In this document: positions 1 through 10,977 of the stretch, piece by piece
Layout: every line of letters starts with the position of its first letter
How positions within the stretch are numbered: position 1 is the stretch's first letter
NCBI GenBank assembly: GCA_018806915.1
Contig: JAGKQI010000102.1
Coordinates: 496,001 to 560,000 of the forward strand
Origin: Phytophthora colocasiae
Taxonomy: Eukaryota > Oomycota > Peronosporomycetes > Peronosporales > Peronosporaceae
Direction: 5' to 3'
DNA length: 64,000 nt
Notes under the pieces: generated by a model
Told to the model about the DNA's origin: nothing
Seen by the model: only the letters and a program-made list of their open reading frames with translations
The model's database searches: none
Program-made: the position numbers and the translations under genes

Positions 1-1923
1 GGTACTTTCGCTCGGATTTTGGAAAAAGATGGGGAAAGTACATGGTGGGATGATAGTATTTCTCCACCAGCAGCAGCACGCAGGCGCACAGGGGATGGCA
101 ATACAGCATCGCCTTTTTTCCCATTTAATTCTAACAGCGAGACAGGGGGCAAAGCAGAAGCATCATGGGGATACAAGTTTTATGTCATCCCGCATTTTTC
201 GATGGCGACTGTTGGCCGTCGACATTTTCAGTCACCTTCAGTGCGTTTCTCCGAGAGTCCTCACAACTTGTTGCCGCGCCATGATCACCAGCTTATAAAG
301 TTCATCAACAAAAAGGGCCAAAGTAAAAATCTTAACGCGACACAGCTGTTGCATGGCCCTTGGAGTGACATTGCGCCGCAAGAAAACGAGCTGGTCCGTT
401 GGCCAGCATTGATGGAGATCGTGACTTCAGCAGGCAATGAACAAAAAGCAGAGAAGACGGACCCGAAACCTACTACCGCCGATACCCACGGTCGACTTTC
501 GAAGCGATTTAAAGTGCTTCAAGAGTTCAACGCCGCGATTTATCGCATTTTGCCATTTACTGCATTTCATGCTCTAGGTGTGGATACACTCAACGCTAGA
601 ACGTTTGAGAAAAAGTTAATGCTGAGCGATTTTGTGATGGAGCATCGGCACCGTATCTTGAGCGTGGTAAAACGCGCAGTCTGGGAAAATGCCCTAGGTC
701 GTACAAACGAAAGTGGAGTCTCATTTGAGTTGACGCTGAACCGTCCAAAGGCGATGCGGTTCCGCGCGACTGCAAGGACAGACGTGGAAGGACGTCATAT
801 GCTGTTTTCCCAAGCCTTTCGACAGCTGCAAGCTTTGGACGGCACACACTTTCGTCGTGAAGATTCGCTGTACCATGTGACTTTTCTTGGTGAAAACGCA
901 CAAGATGCTGGCGGTCCGTATCGAGAGACCTTCGCTCAATACTGTGAAGAGCTGCAGAGTACCCAGCTGCCGTTAATGCTGCCGACCCCCAACTCGCAAC
1001 ATAACGTTGGTATTGGACGCGAAAAGTGGCTGCTGAATCCCGGTGCTCTATCTTCCACGCTGCTTCAAATGCTCGAGTTTCTCGGCAAACTGATGGGAGC
1101 TTCTATTCGTAGTAAGCAATATCTTGCTCTCAATCTTGCGCCATTGGTATGGAAGAAACTCGCCGGTGAGCGTCTAACGTTGGACGATCTGGCGGCTGTG
1201 GACTCGATGCTTGTGAACTCCATGTCGAAAATGCGCACCATCGATCGTTATGGTGTAACCGAGGAGATGTTTGAGGATATCGTCATGGAAACTTTTACGA
1301 CGTTAGGGGCTGATAACCGTGTACTTGAACTCAAGCCTGGAGGTGCTCAACTGCCGGTTACGTTCAGCACGCGCTGCGAATACGCTGATCTAGTTGAGCA
1401 GGCCCGACTCCACGAAAGCGATGAGCAAGCCCTGGCGATATTCCGAGGTCTCGCTAAGGTTGTCCCAGCGAAACTTTTAGCGTGCTTCTCAGGCTCCGAG
1501 CTGGAGCTTATGGTGTGTGGATCGCCGGAGGTGAGCGTGGATTTACTGGAGAAATGCACTGAATACTCCAGCTGCTCGCCCACAGATGACCACATCGTTT
1601 GGTTCTGGCGGGCACTGCGCGATTTCTCGCATGAGGAACGAAGTGCCTTCTTACGGTTCGTTTGGGGTCGCTCACGTCTACCAGCTAGTGCTGACGAATT
1701 CCCTCAGCGTTTCAAGCTCCAGTCATTTAACCAGCAGCGTGCTGGTCGCAGTGTTGACGCCTATATGCCAGTGGCTCACACTTGTTTCTTCTCAATCGAG
1801 ATTCCGGCCTACTCAAGTGAGGCTGTGCTTCGTGAGAAACTGTTGTACGCTATATACAATTGCCAGGAAATCGATGGTGATGGCGATAGCGTCGCAGCTA
1901 ATCAACTCGGATGGGAGGAATGA
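1..1923 (+). CDS. HECT-domain E3 ubiquitin ligase, C-terminal part (gene runs off the left edge)
   Basis: The reading frame is open from base 1 to the TGA at 1921-1923, about 640 codons. The first residue in frame is not a convincing start, so the 5' part lies outside the window. The last ~370 residues read as a HECT domain, which takes ubiquitin from an E2 onto a cysteine and passes it to substrates. The thioester cysteine is in the motif VAHTCFFSIEIP, codon 1783-1785, followed by the usual short C-terminal tail. The stretch GENAQDAGGPYRETF matches the start of the HECT N-lobe. Upstream segments such as WGYKFYVIPHF resemble very large HERC1/HECTD4-like ligases, but that subfamily placement is inference. 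The gene ends 55 bp from the convergent end of the next gene. Confidence 0.85.
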   Translation, partial: GTFARILEKDGESTWWDDSISPPAAARRRTGDGNTASPFFPFNSNSETGGKAEASWGYKFYVIPHFSMATVGRRHFQSPSVRFSESPHNLLPRHDHQLIKFINKKGQSKNLNATQLLHGPWSDIAPQENELVRWPALMEIVTSAGNEQKAEKTDPKPTTADTHGRLSKRFKVLQEFNAAIYRILPFTAFHALGVDTLNARTFEKKLMLSDFVMEHRHRILSVVKRAVWENALGRTNESGVSFELTLNRPKAMRFRATARTDVEGRHMLFSQAFRQLQALDGTHFRREDSLYHVTFLGENAQDAGGPYRETFAQYCEELQSTQLPLMLPTPNSQHNVGIGREKWLLNPGALSSTLLQMLEFLGKLMGASIRSKQYLALNLAPLVWKKLAGERLTLDDLAAVDSMLVNSMSKMRTIDRYGVTEEMFEDIVMETFTTLGADNRVLELKPGGAQLPVTFSTRCEYADLVEQARLHESDEQALAIFRGLAKVVPAKLLACFSGSELELMVCGSPEVSVDLLEKCTEYSSCSPTDDHIVWFWRALRDFSHEERSAFLRFVWGRSRLPASADEFPQRFKLQSFNQQRAGRSVDAYMPVAHTCFFSIEIPAYSSEAVLREKLLYAIYNCQEIDGDGDSVAANQLGWEE

Positions 1924-1978
1924 GTCGATCCTTTTTTAAGTACTTTGATACGAATTGTTTGGACTTACAATACATGTT

Positions 1979-2844
1979 TTACACAAGTTTCGCTGCCCTT
2001 AGCAATGCTTCATATTGTTCCAGTCGCTCCTGAAGTTCACAAATCTCGTCTTCCTTGGTGTTGAGACTTTCTGTCGCCCACACTTCAGCAAGAATCAGTG
2101 ATTTGTTCAGGATACAGTGTAGTGCTAGCCGAAAATCAGTAGAGGGTCCGTACCGAAGTCGTCGAGTAGTCTCTTTATCTCTTGATCCTTGTCGTCGAGT
2201 TGCTCTTGTAGCTCTTCAAATTGAAGTGTGAGCGCATCGCGCTCCTGCTCCGCCTCTTGAACTTTCGCATCGACAACCTCCTCCGCTTGCTTCATCCAGG
2301 CATCAACTCCGTTTTCTAGCATATTAGTAGCCTCGTTCATGAGAACATGCGAAGTCATCGCGAACTCGAGAATGCGTTTGAGGCGGTTGTTCTCCTCCAG
2401 GATATCATCGACGTCCGTGGACTGATACTGTACCACCTCTAGTGATGTCGTATCGATATCTTGATCCCCACCCCACCAATTTTGAAGCAGCGTCGACGCA
2501 GTTTCGTACACATTGTGAACGATGGTCGCCGTCGTGGAGACGATTGTCTCAACGAGTGTTGAGCAGTAGTGCATGAAGATACGCGGAAGGTCCACAAGAC
2601 GAATACCCTCCCTCGTTACCCATAGCTTTTGACGATCTGCGAAGTGTCGAGATCGACGGCGAGAAAAAGTCTTGGGTGTTGGTGGAGATCTGATCTGTTG
2701 TGCTGAGCACAACAGCCAGCGAGGATTCGAAGTGCGTCGAACGAGGGAGGAAGACGAACGGCGTTTTCTAACTTGAGGTCGTGGGGGGCTGGGCCACGCA
2801 CTCTCCGCTCGCTCTGAATGCAGTACAAGCTCCAGTGGTAGCAT
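1979..2844 (-). CDS. small coiled-coil protein with a kinesin-tail-like C-terminus (two exons)
   Basis: Model: exon 1 is 2844-2154 and exon 2 is 2082-1979, 264 residues, phase-1 GT-AG intron of 71 nt. An upstream in-frame TTG at 2850 is not an ATG, so ATG 2844 was chosen. The N-terminus is basic and Ser/Arg-rich, the middle (about residues 85-115) is hydrophobic or amphipathic, and the last ~110 residues are heptad-rich coiled coil. The end, VWATESLNTKEDEICELQER, closely matches the second exon of the neighbouring kinesin (VWVTDRMNSKEDELSELQEQ), and the intron falls at the same place and phase. This points to a tandem partial duplication of the kinesin 3' end. It has no motor domain. Function is unknown; binding a partner shared with the kinesin tail is a guess. 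Confidence 0.7.
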
Positions 2845-3052
2845 CGTCAAAGCAACTTTGTTGTATGAATGTGTGTTTTTACAGATATGCTCTCCTCCTT
2901 GCAGTTTACTGGATAATGGGCTGGCGAACGCCCATGCCAGATGTGGTGAGCGTTGGGTAAGAACGGAGGATGAAGACTATTTCAGCAAGCATAAGAACTA
3001 GAGGAAGTGCTGGGACAGATACAATGTACATGTCATGTACTAAATGCAACGA

Positions 3053-6000
3053 TTAACTAGAGGTTTTTCTCTGTGCCTTGCGCGCCTCATCTGTATCATC
3101 ATCGAAGTCATCGTCGTAATCTGTTTCCTCTTCACCATTGACTTCCTTCGCGTCTGCTTTGGCTTCGGCTTTAGCTTTGAATTTTGTATCTTCAGCAGCT
3201 TTAGCTGACTTAACATCAGAATCGTTCACACTCGTTGCCAATTGCTGCTGTTGCTCTTGGTATTTTGATTGAGCTTTCACGGGTGCTGTTGTTGCGGAAT
3301 TTTTCATCGTTGCTATCCACTCTGTTAGCTTTAACACCATTGTGTCAATTCCTCCAATGGTATCCGCTGTGCCTGTGATAGCAATCAGGATCTACATTAG
3401 TGAATATTCTTCAGAGATGAAGTGTCAGAGATGAAGTGCCACGTCAATTCTAGTGCTCACCGGTTGCTAGAGTATAAAGCTTGGCAATTTCCGACTTGAG
3501 TTTGTCATCTTTTGGCTTTGCTGTAATTAAGGAGGCCTCACCACTTCCTCCCTTCGTACCAGTCATTTCGAGTAAGGATTGGTAGCGCTCCAATTGCTCC
3601 TGCAGCTCACTAAGCTCATCCTCTTTGGAATTCATGCGGTCAGTAACCCACACTAACAACAGAACCGCAAACAAGAGAATCAGAAGTTGCACAACATTTG
3701 ACAGCTCGGCTAGCCTTACCGTATCCGTCACGAATGCGTTCGATTTCCTGATCCTTCTCATTCGTCTCAGCAAAGAGCTGCTCTTCCTTCTGTCGAGCCG
3801 AGTCACGCTCATCTGTGACAACCTGAAGCTGTAGCTGCAGCTCCTCTTCTGTCTCTTCAAGCTCCTTCACACGCTTCGCAGACTCAAGCAACGCTTGTTC
3901 TGCTTGGCGAACCTTCTCCTCACTCCCAGCTAACTCTTGTTCTAAACTCTGTACCTTTGCCTCCATTTTCTCCAGTTCTGCCAATCGACGAAGTTCATTC
4001 GTCTGTGCCTCTAACAGAAGCTTCTCGTTGTCCCGTGCTGCTGCTGCTGCCTCGGCATTGTCGGTGCTAGCATTTGTTTCTGCACCTGCAGTAGGATCCG
4101 TTTGAGCCTGGGCCTGAACTTCAGCCTCCGCTGCTTCAGCTCTCCGTCTCCAAATGTCCAGTTCAGCGCCAGCAGCAGCACATTGAGCCTCCAATCTATC
4201 AGCAGCCACTTTGAGCAAACTCTCAGCTGCTAGAGCACGTTCTAGTTCCTGCTTCACACGATCTCTTTCTTCGTGAAGAGTTCTAATAGCAGTTTCACTC
4301 TCAGCAGCTCGAGCCTTCAGCTTTGCATCTGCTTCGGCTTCTTTTTCCATCAGTGCAGCACGCGTCTGCTGCAAAAGGGAATACTGTTGTTGCCCAAATG
4401 ATTCTTGCTCCTTGGATTGCAATTCAGCTGCCTCTAGAGCACGACGTTGTTCATCCAACTGGACACGCACAGACATGAGCTCTCCATTAATGTCTGCAAT
4501 GCGTGACTGTCCCTCCTGCTGATTAGCGTCTTGTTCTTGCTTGTTATTTGTTAGCTGAGCGCGCAAGCTACTAGCTAGCTCCTCAAGCTGCTGTTTAGTC
4601 TGCTGTAGCGCCTCATGAGAACGCTTCTGCTCCCCAGCTTGCATAGATAGCGTCTGTATCTGGTGTTCCATTTCACTTAGCTGCGTTTGCAAATTATCTC
4701 CACGTCGCTTAAGCTCCTCTCTCTGGGTAGTAGCTTGCGACAGCTCACCTTGAAGTGAATCTCCTCGAGATTTTTCCCGGTCTGCACGCTGGTTTGCAGT
4801 CTCTACCTGGGCTGTGAGGTGTGCATGTTGCTCCTGCATTTCGCGCTCTTTTTTCTCCCAAGCTGCACTCGCAGCTCTCAGCTTAGCGAGTTCCTCACCA
4901 TAGCTTGCTAGTTGGGCGTGTTTCTCACTCTCCGCAGCCTTCGCTCGATCGTATAGTGCACGAGCTTCCTCCAGTACCAAAGCGGCAGTGTGTCGGAGCT
5001 GTTCAAGCAGTGCCTTAGCTTTCGAGGCCAGCATCTGAACATTTCGGGCCAGTGAATCACTTTCGTGAGCCTCTCGGCCGAAAACTTCGCATTGTAGCAC
5101 CGGACGGTGGTGCCACTTGATACACGTAACTTGGAGAAAGCGGCCAGCTCTGCTTTCTTCTGCTTCCACGTCACCTGCTGCTAGAGAGATTGACACAGTA
5201 CCTGAGGCATCAGTGTTCGCCACAAACTCGCCCAGAATTCGCCAGTCTCCCTTATTTCCCGTGAAACTTGTCGCAATACGAAGGTGTGTGACCCAGCCAT
5301 CTTGAGGGATATCTGCATTAGATTCCGGACCTGCTTCAGCTGAAGGAGTATCATCAGCTGGAGGGTGTTCTTGTATTGTTGATTCTTGTTGCTTTGGTGG
5401 GTTTTGTATTGCATGATCAATTGCTGCCAATGCGAAATAGCCGAGGAATTGAACAGTATCAGTAGGCTCTTTCCCTGCGAGAATATTGGAGGTGGTTGCA
5501 GCAATAACAACACTAGGAGCGTTTTCAACGTTCTGTTGTTGCCGCTGATACCAAGCCTGTACATAGTTAAGTACAGCTGACAAATATTCCGACCTCTCCG
5601 CCTTGGTCGTGAGTTGTGCGTAGTCGCGCTGTGATACCGTAACAGCTTCAGTAGCGAAGCCTGTACTTCTCATGACAGCTGAGATCACATCGTGAAGGAA
5701 CCGCACTGGAGGACGTGCAAATAGTTTTACTGGAATGACATCAGTCTTCAGTAGATCTTGCCATGACATGACATGAGCTAGCAATTCGTACGCTAATTCG
5801 TTCGTCCCAGTCACCTGATCCAGTTTGTATCGATCTCTTGCTGTCTGCAGATCAGTAGTGTTTGCCAAGACAAAGGTTGAAGCAGGCGGTGGAGCTGGCG
5901 CACTAGCTGAAGTTGCTGCTCGAGTCTCAGGGGGTTCGCTTCCACCTGGTTGGGCTTTTCCACCGCGCACTGCTAAAGAATCGAAAATACGTGGAAGCTC

Positions 6001-8397
6001 GAAGTCAATAACTAGCGAAGGCGTCGCATCCTGTGCGTCAGGGACCCAACATTGGGAACCATTTAGTCGAGCGAACTTTGCCTCCTTTGTTTTTGATGAT
6101 GCAGAAAAACACTCATCCGGTAGCAGCCGAGACTCTAGACCAAGCGCAGCTACTTCACCATCTCCCACGTATTCAGCGGAGCACGAGTCTTTTGACTTCG
6201 TCTTCCAGGTATCTTCCCAGGCCATCGACACGGCAAGAAGCTTCGTTTTGGCTTCTTCCCAACGGGAAAGCTGCTGAGCTACCTCAGGTGTTTTAGCTGC
6301 AGCATCTTTGGACAAGACAATGTGCTGGTCCGCGAAGCTCGCAAAATGTTTGGTGACTGTGGCAAACTCAAATATCCGCTGGCGATCGCTCTTGATGGAC
6401 TCGACAAGTACGGTGCGCTGTGTGCGAACTAACGCCAACGTAATGGATAGGCCCCGTTCACGCTCCTCAAGAAGCTGTTCTTGCTCTTTCACAACTTTTG
6501 CTGCCTGAGCAGCATTGGCATTCGCCTTCTCTGCTGCAGCAGCCGTAGCTGCCACTTGCTCGGCTTTCAACTGGGCGTGGCGTGTCTTTAAACGCAAAAG
6601 CTCTCGGGTCATTGTGTTAATTAACGCACTTCGATCGCTCACGAGTTGGCCCTCTAGAGCCAGCAGTTTTTCACTTTCGTCGCCAATATTCTGCAATTTG
6701 CTTCCCATTTGACTTGCTGTCATATGACCGGCTGATGCGGCTGCCGAGTCTTCGCGTCGCTGAGGTACCAGATTTCTAGTGGATTTTGAGGAATTGCCGA
6801 TGTCCTGACTAAGACCACAGCGTCGTGCCCAAAGTTCCACGTCCTTCTGAAGGGAATCTCGGAACACCTGAATGAGTGTGCGTAAATCTTTTGCTTCACC
6901 TTCCATTGTTTTCACTTTCTGTGCAGTCTCAAGCCACTTCACCGCAACAGAAGCCGCTTCATCGTCCATTGAGACTGCATTATTACCGTCCAGATCACGA
7001 AGAGCACGCAGCATGAGCTCCAGATCGCCCTTCTCCTCAAGCAACCGCCATTTTTTAGTTCGTTCTTCTCGGATTCGTTGATCGGCCAACGCTCGCTCTC
7101 TTGCCAGCTTCTTTCGTTCCATTTCATGCTGTTTTGAGAGTTTTGCCTTGTCTTCCCATGTTTGCAGCCTCACCCGATCCATCTCTTGAATCTGTTTTTC
7201 ATACCTTTTGACGATTTCGTCCTTCTCCTTGGGGTCAAGACCGAGTGTAGCCTCTGTTTGCTCTTGCAGCTTTAGCTTGAGTGCTGCGATTTCTTCATTG
7301 AGCTGCGAAATCTGTGACGATGCCTCATTTTTCTTTGCGTTGACCTTGATACTCTTCGCGCGACTAGCGTACTTGAGGGTGCTCAATGTTTCCGCAAAGT
7401 TAATACTGGCAGGTGACAGCGTTGCCAGCATAGAGCAGAGACTATTGCCACCCAGTGACTCTTGCAGGACACGCGTCAGCTTAGAGTTGCGGTAAGGAAT
7501 AAACACCTTTTTACCGGCACGAGAGGCTTCGACAAGAGCGTTGATGACGTTCCCTAATGCACTAAGTGACTTGTTGATATTGGCTCCCTCTCGAAGACGA
7601 TCTCCTTGCGCTCCGGTAGATGCCGCACGTTCGGAACCGGCAAGATCGACGAGATTAATCTTAGCAAAGACACTCTTGGTCTCGTCGTCGGCATCTTTCT
7701 GGTGGATCTTAATAGTAAAGATCGAGTGTGAGCGAGAGCTTTCTGCGTTCATTTGGGTATAGCCAACGGTTCGAGATTGAGCTCCCAACGCCATTAGCTC
7801 GACGATCTCTTCTCGTGTTTCGACGACCCGTTCCTGCAGGTCTTTCACATAGATTCCGAGTACTGAGTGTTCTTTAATCTCCAAACCTCCTTTGTTTTTC
7901 TTGCCATTTCCGCTGGAATCGAGCAAGTCGTAAATGATTTCGTTGTAAATCTCAAAGAACGAACACTCGACCAAGAAGCGCATATTAGGGCTGTCGACAC
8001 GTTCTTTCGCAACTCGTTCAAAGATTGCTCGGTTTACTCGAGGAATCAGACCTTCCATTGCTTCCGGTCCCCCCGTAACTCCTGTCATGCTGAAAGACTT
8101 GCCACTTCCTGTTTGTCCATAGGCAAAGATCGTGCCGTTATAGCCTCCAAATGCTCGATCCAGTAAAGGTACACCGATGTCGTTAAACACGCTCTCTTGC
8201 TTCGAGTCACACCCGTACACGAAGTCGAAGCCAAATTCATGCTTCTCGGTGGGGTTATCCATATTTGTGAGCACCGCCGTGCCATCCGGGCCGCACGTAA
8301 AGCACGAGACCGACTGCTCACGATTTTCACGGTCGTTCATGGGGCGACATCGCACAGCGACGCGAATGTTCTCGGCCTCCTTCTCATCAGGCTTCAT
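3053..8397 (-). CDS. large kinesin with nested F5/8C and IFT54-like domains (three exons)
   Basis: Model: exons 8397-3720, 3652-3461 and 3372-3053; both introns are phase 1 (67 and 88 nt); 1,729 residues. The in-frame codons before ATG 8397 are not ATG. The motor domain is at about residues 8-352, with P-loop GQTGSGKS near 94-101, switch I NAESSRSHSIF and switch II VDLAGSER, so it should be an active microtubule ATPase. The motor and neck look most like kinesin-3, without certainty. Coiled coil follows to about 720. Residues ~751-813 (LGLESRLLPDECFSASS) and ~1030-1106 (SFTGNKGDWRILGEF, HHRPVLQCEVFG) read as the two halves of an F5/8 type C domain. Between them, ~880-995 matches the IFT54/TRAF3IP1 N-terminal domain (RPPVRFLHDVISAVMRSTGF, then ILAGKEP). 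A long coiled coil and an acidic tail finish the protein. A role in flagellar transport of zoospores is inferred from these domains. Confidence 0.85.
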
Positions 8398-8575
8398 AGT
8401 ACTTCTGCCTCCACTGATGATGATGCTCAACCTGTAGAGCCTAGGGACGAACACAACCAGACACTGGGCATGTGACGTTCGTTCGTTATGTCGGTTGCAG
8501 CTTTCAGTCTGCGATAAAAATATGTAGGACGCTAACCTTTCACCTCCATGACCCCCACCACCACCACAACCAAAG
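8398..8575. promoter_or_regulatory. divergent intergenic promoter region
   Basis: This 178-bp gap separates two genes starting in opposite directions: the kinesin at 8397 on minus and a small coiled-coil protein at 8576 on plus. It must hold both core promoters. I see no clear TATA box or other named element in it. Confidence 0.4.
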
Positions 8576-9154
8576 ATGAACGAGATATTTGATGCCGAGA
8601 CCGGCGAGAGACTCGATCTGTTCGTACCAGCACGGCCGAAATCCTGCGTAACCGCACAACCCTCGTCACCGAGTCAAGCAGTGCATCCTGAAACGCAGTC
8701 ACAACGAGTTCTGGGTGATTCTGTTGCCTGGGAGCGCCAGCAAGTCGCCAAAGTTGCGGTGCGTCTCACTTCCATACAATCCCTTCGTTTCCTAACGGGT
8801 TATTGTCGATAGAAAGCTGAGAATTCTTTCCGTGAGTCTCTTGGTGGTATCCGACAGGCGTTGCAGCGTCACGGACTCTCCGAATCTGAACGATTGAGCT
8901 TAATGACAGAGCTACTTGAGAAGACCAAACAGGGCTACGCTCGACAGATACAAGCACTGGTAGTGGAGGAATTGGCTCGAGAAATGGACCGAGAGGTGGC
9001 CATGAGGCTGGAGACCACCCCACTGGGTCGAGGCCGTATGCAGCGTCGGCATGACAAAGATCGCGCGTTCCATCGAGCACAGATTGCCCGTATCCGAGAG
9101 GAATGCGAGATGGCGCTCACAGCTGCAGCAGCTAAGAACAACCTGCTACGTTAG
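8576..9154 (+). CDS. small coiled-coil protein of unknown function (two exons)
   Basis: Model: exon 1 8576-8758, a 54-nt phase-0 intron (GTGCGT...ATAG), exon 2 8813-9154; 174 residues. Without splicing the first frame stops soon after the donor. With splicing it runs on smoothly as VAKAENSFRESLGGIRQALQ. The N-terminal ~45 residues are Pro/Ser/Gln-rich and probably disordered. The rest is highly charged and helical with many Glu, Arg and Gln, and ends in an Ala-rich helix. I do not recognise the family. It is divergently transcribed from the ciliary-type kinesin with only 178 bp between starts, so coordinated expression is possible, but that is inference from position alone. Confidence 0.7.
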
Positions 9155-9850
9155 CGCTGGGAATGTCCTACTGGTGTCCCTATGCTACGATATATGGATG
9201 TGGGTGGCTACGTAACCTCACAACGCGTACGCTGCGAGTCTTTCCACCCACATTTGTTCCCGTCGCCGCTACTTGTATGACCATCCACGCTTGAACGCCC
9301 TCATCCATCTACAGAAGGTTGCCTTGCTTCGACTGTTGGAATGGCGCAAAACATTTGACTGCATTTTAGCACAACCTTCTTGTTCGACAGCTTCAGGTTC
9401 GAGGATTTCTGCATGGAGACCACAGTTGCGGGGCGGACTGGAGTAGAGGTAGATCTCGTCGGGCGGGTGGGACTCCGTGCTTGAATGGGGTATTTCCATC
9501 GCGGCAAATTGCGGATTGACAGGATGGCACCAAGGCCATAGGACTGTTGGAAGCTCCGCCTGCAGTGCTTCGAATTGAAGCCTTCTTACATGCAGCTGCG
9601 CTCAGCCAGCCAAGCGTGGTGGCATTCGCCACTCGCCATAGCGACAACACAGCGATACCCTCATGATGCATCCTATTACGCTCTAAGAGCGTGTTCGCTT
9701 TGTACCTTGGGGTAGAGATCGCAGTAGAAAAAGTCCCGTATCGTCTTGAGCTGCGTTTGCTACAGCTCCATCCCCACATAAAACTTTTGACCAATTACAC
9801 ACCAGAGTTGTCCAGCACCTCGACAGCCAGACAAAGACAGCTCCATCGCG
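9155..9850. other. gap without an intact gene
   Basis: About 700 bp with no complete open frame of plausible coding character. Two plus-strand stretches read like coding fragments: about 9272-9435 (LIHLQKVALLRLLEWRKTF) and about 9522-9665 (GLLEAPPAVLRIEAFLHAAA), each ended by a stop. I could not join them with convincing splice sites and recognise no family. They may be exons of an unmodelled gene or remains of a decayed one. Confidence 0.35.
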
Positions 9851-10408
9851 ATGGCCCCCCGCAACCAAGCCTCACGGGCAGCTTACACGCCGCTTTCTCC
9901 TTCGCAACTGGCAGAAGATGCCGGTTTTGCCCGAGGAAATGACAGTGGAGATCGTGCGATGTCACTGAGCCCAGGGGATGATGACCAGGATACGTTGAGC
10001 TTTCCTCTCGCACAGCTTTCTGCGGCGCTGACTGCAACGCCTGGAGGTGAGGGGTATCAACGACAAGCTGCTGTCTCAAGTAACGATGGAGGGGGTAGTG
10101 TGCTTACTGCTACCAGTGGAGTTGCTGGTGATGGGCCAAGCGCTACGCAAGCCTCGTCCTCACCCAGCACCACTTTTGCATGGACACCAAGGGCTGCAGA
10201 AGCGTTGTTGCGCGTCCGCTTCGGAGCCATGAGGGACCGTTTTCACCGCAATAAGAGCTCTAAGCAGCTGGCCATTGCTTGGGAGCTCGTGGCGGCAGAG
10301 ACCTCTCGCTTTGGGGGCGTTATCGTCGACTCAAAGCAGTGTAAATCAAAGGTACTGCGCGAAAAACTATTATATATGTGCAGCGCAAATTGTCCTCGAA
10401 CCAGCTAG
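9851..10408 (+). CDS. Myb/SANT-like domain protein or fragment
   Basis: A 185-codon frame starting at ATG 9851. Residues 1-110 are Ser/Gly/Ala/Gln-rich and likely disordered. From about 110 the sequence FAWTPRAAEALLRVRFGAMR followed by KSSKQLAIAWELVA and DSKQCKSKV fits the first two helices of a Myb/SANT-like (trihelix/MADF style) DNA-binding domain, a type common near transposons in oomycetes. The third helix is not complete: the frame departs from the pattern after KSKV, where a donor-like GTACTG lies, and ends after LYMCSANCPRTS. A 32-nt intron ending at CAG (10382) would extend the protein by about 45 unremarkable residues, but it is shorter than the other introns here. It may be a truncated gene. 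Function as a DNA-binding protein is inferred only from the domain. Confidence 0.4.
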   Translation: MAPRNQASRAAYTPLSPSQLAEDAGFARGNDSGDRAMSLSPGDDDQDTLSFPLAQLSAALTATPGGEGYQRQAAVSSNDGGGSVLTATSGVAGDGPSATQASSSPSTTFAWTPRAAEALLRVRFGAMRDRFHRNKSSKQLAIAWELVAAETSRFGGVIVDSKQCKSKVLREKLLYMCSANCPRTS

Positions 10409-10789
10409 CGCACGCCGCCGACTGCAGCATCTCGTCAAAATGCAGGGATGTCACGGTGAGAATCTGTGAAGGACTCCTTCGCGGAAACGGCGCTCTATCA
10501 GCTCCAATCGATGCCATGGCGTGACCTACAGCCGCGCAAACAGCCAGCACCAAGTCTTCGTCGTTCATGAATGTTGTTTTGTTCTAGAAGTTTTGTGTTT
10601 GTGGATGCTGTCTCCAGCTCTCTCTCTCCTTCTCCACCTCCCGGAGGTGGAGAGGAATGGTACATAAAACGTTGAAACGTCTCCAGATGCGTTGTTGAAC
10701 ACCTGCCGTCTTTTAGCCAATCAAAACCAACCTAATCGGGGCTAGGTATGCCGTCTCCATCTCCAGCAGTGAAGCGAACAGGACGAGTT
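10409..10789. other. gap; contains a short hairpin
   Basis: No open frame of coding character. Positions 10631-10653 form an inverted repeat with 11-nt arms (TCTCCACCTCC and GGAGGTGGAGA) around one base, preceded by a pyrimidine run. Nothing else stands out. Confidence 0.4.
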
Positions 10790-10804
10790 TTTCGAGAATA
10801 TTCG
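10790..10804. promoter_or_regulatory. heat-shock element upstream of the immunophilin gene
   Basis: The sequence ATTCGAGAATATTCG contains three perfect alternating pentamers in the form nTTCnnGAAnnTTCn, the canonical binding site of heat-shock factor. It lies about 175 bp upstream of the ATG at 10978. A CCAAT box sits just after it (CCAAT near 10807) and another near 10715. Heat or stress control of the gene is the expected consequence, untested here. Confidence 0.6.
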
Positions 10805-10977
10805 AACCAATCAACTGTGATACCCTCTTCAAACTGATCTAGCGGCCAAGATCTTCTCAAATCCATCCCCAGTCAGCAATTAGACAAAAGGTGAGCAACA
10901 GAGACTAAGAGAGACCGTATTGCGGAGGGATATGTTGCTCACTTGTTCTTTTGTGTTATTAGATTAGAGAACGCGAG

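Noticed and set aside
2125..8475. Many plus-strand frames opposite the kinesin (up to 150 codons)
   Set aside because: They are antisense shadows of a heavily biased coiled-coil coding sequence and show no family pattern.
10350..10382. A 32-nt intron in the Myb/SANT-like frame
   Set aside because: Much shorter than the other introns in the window, and the extension it gives does not complete the domain.
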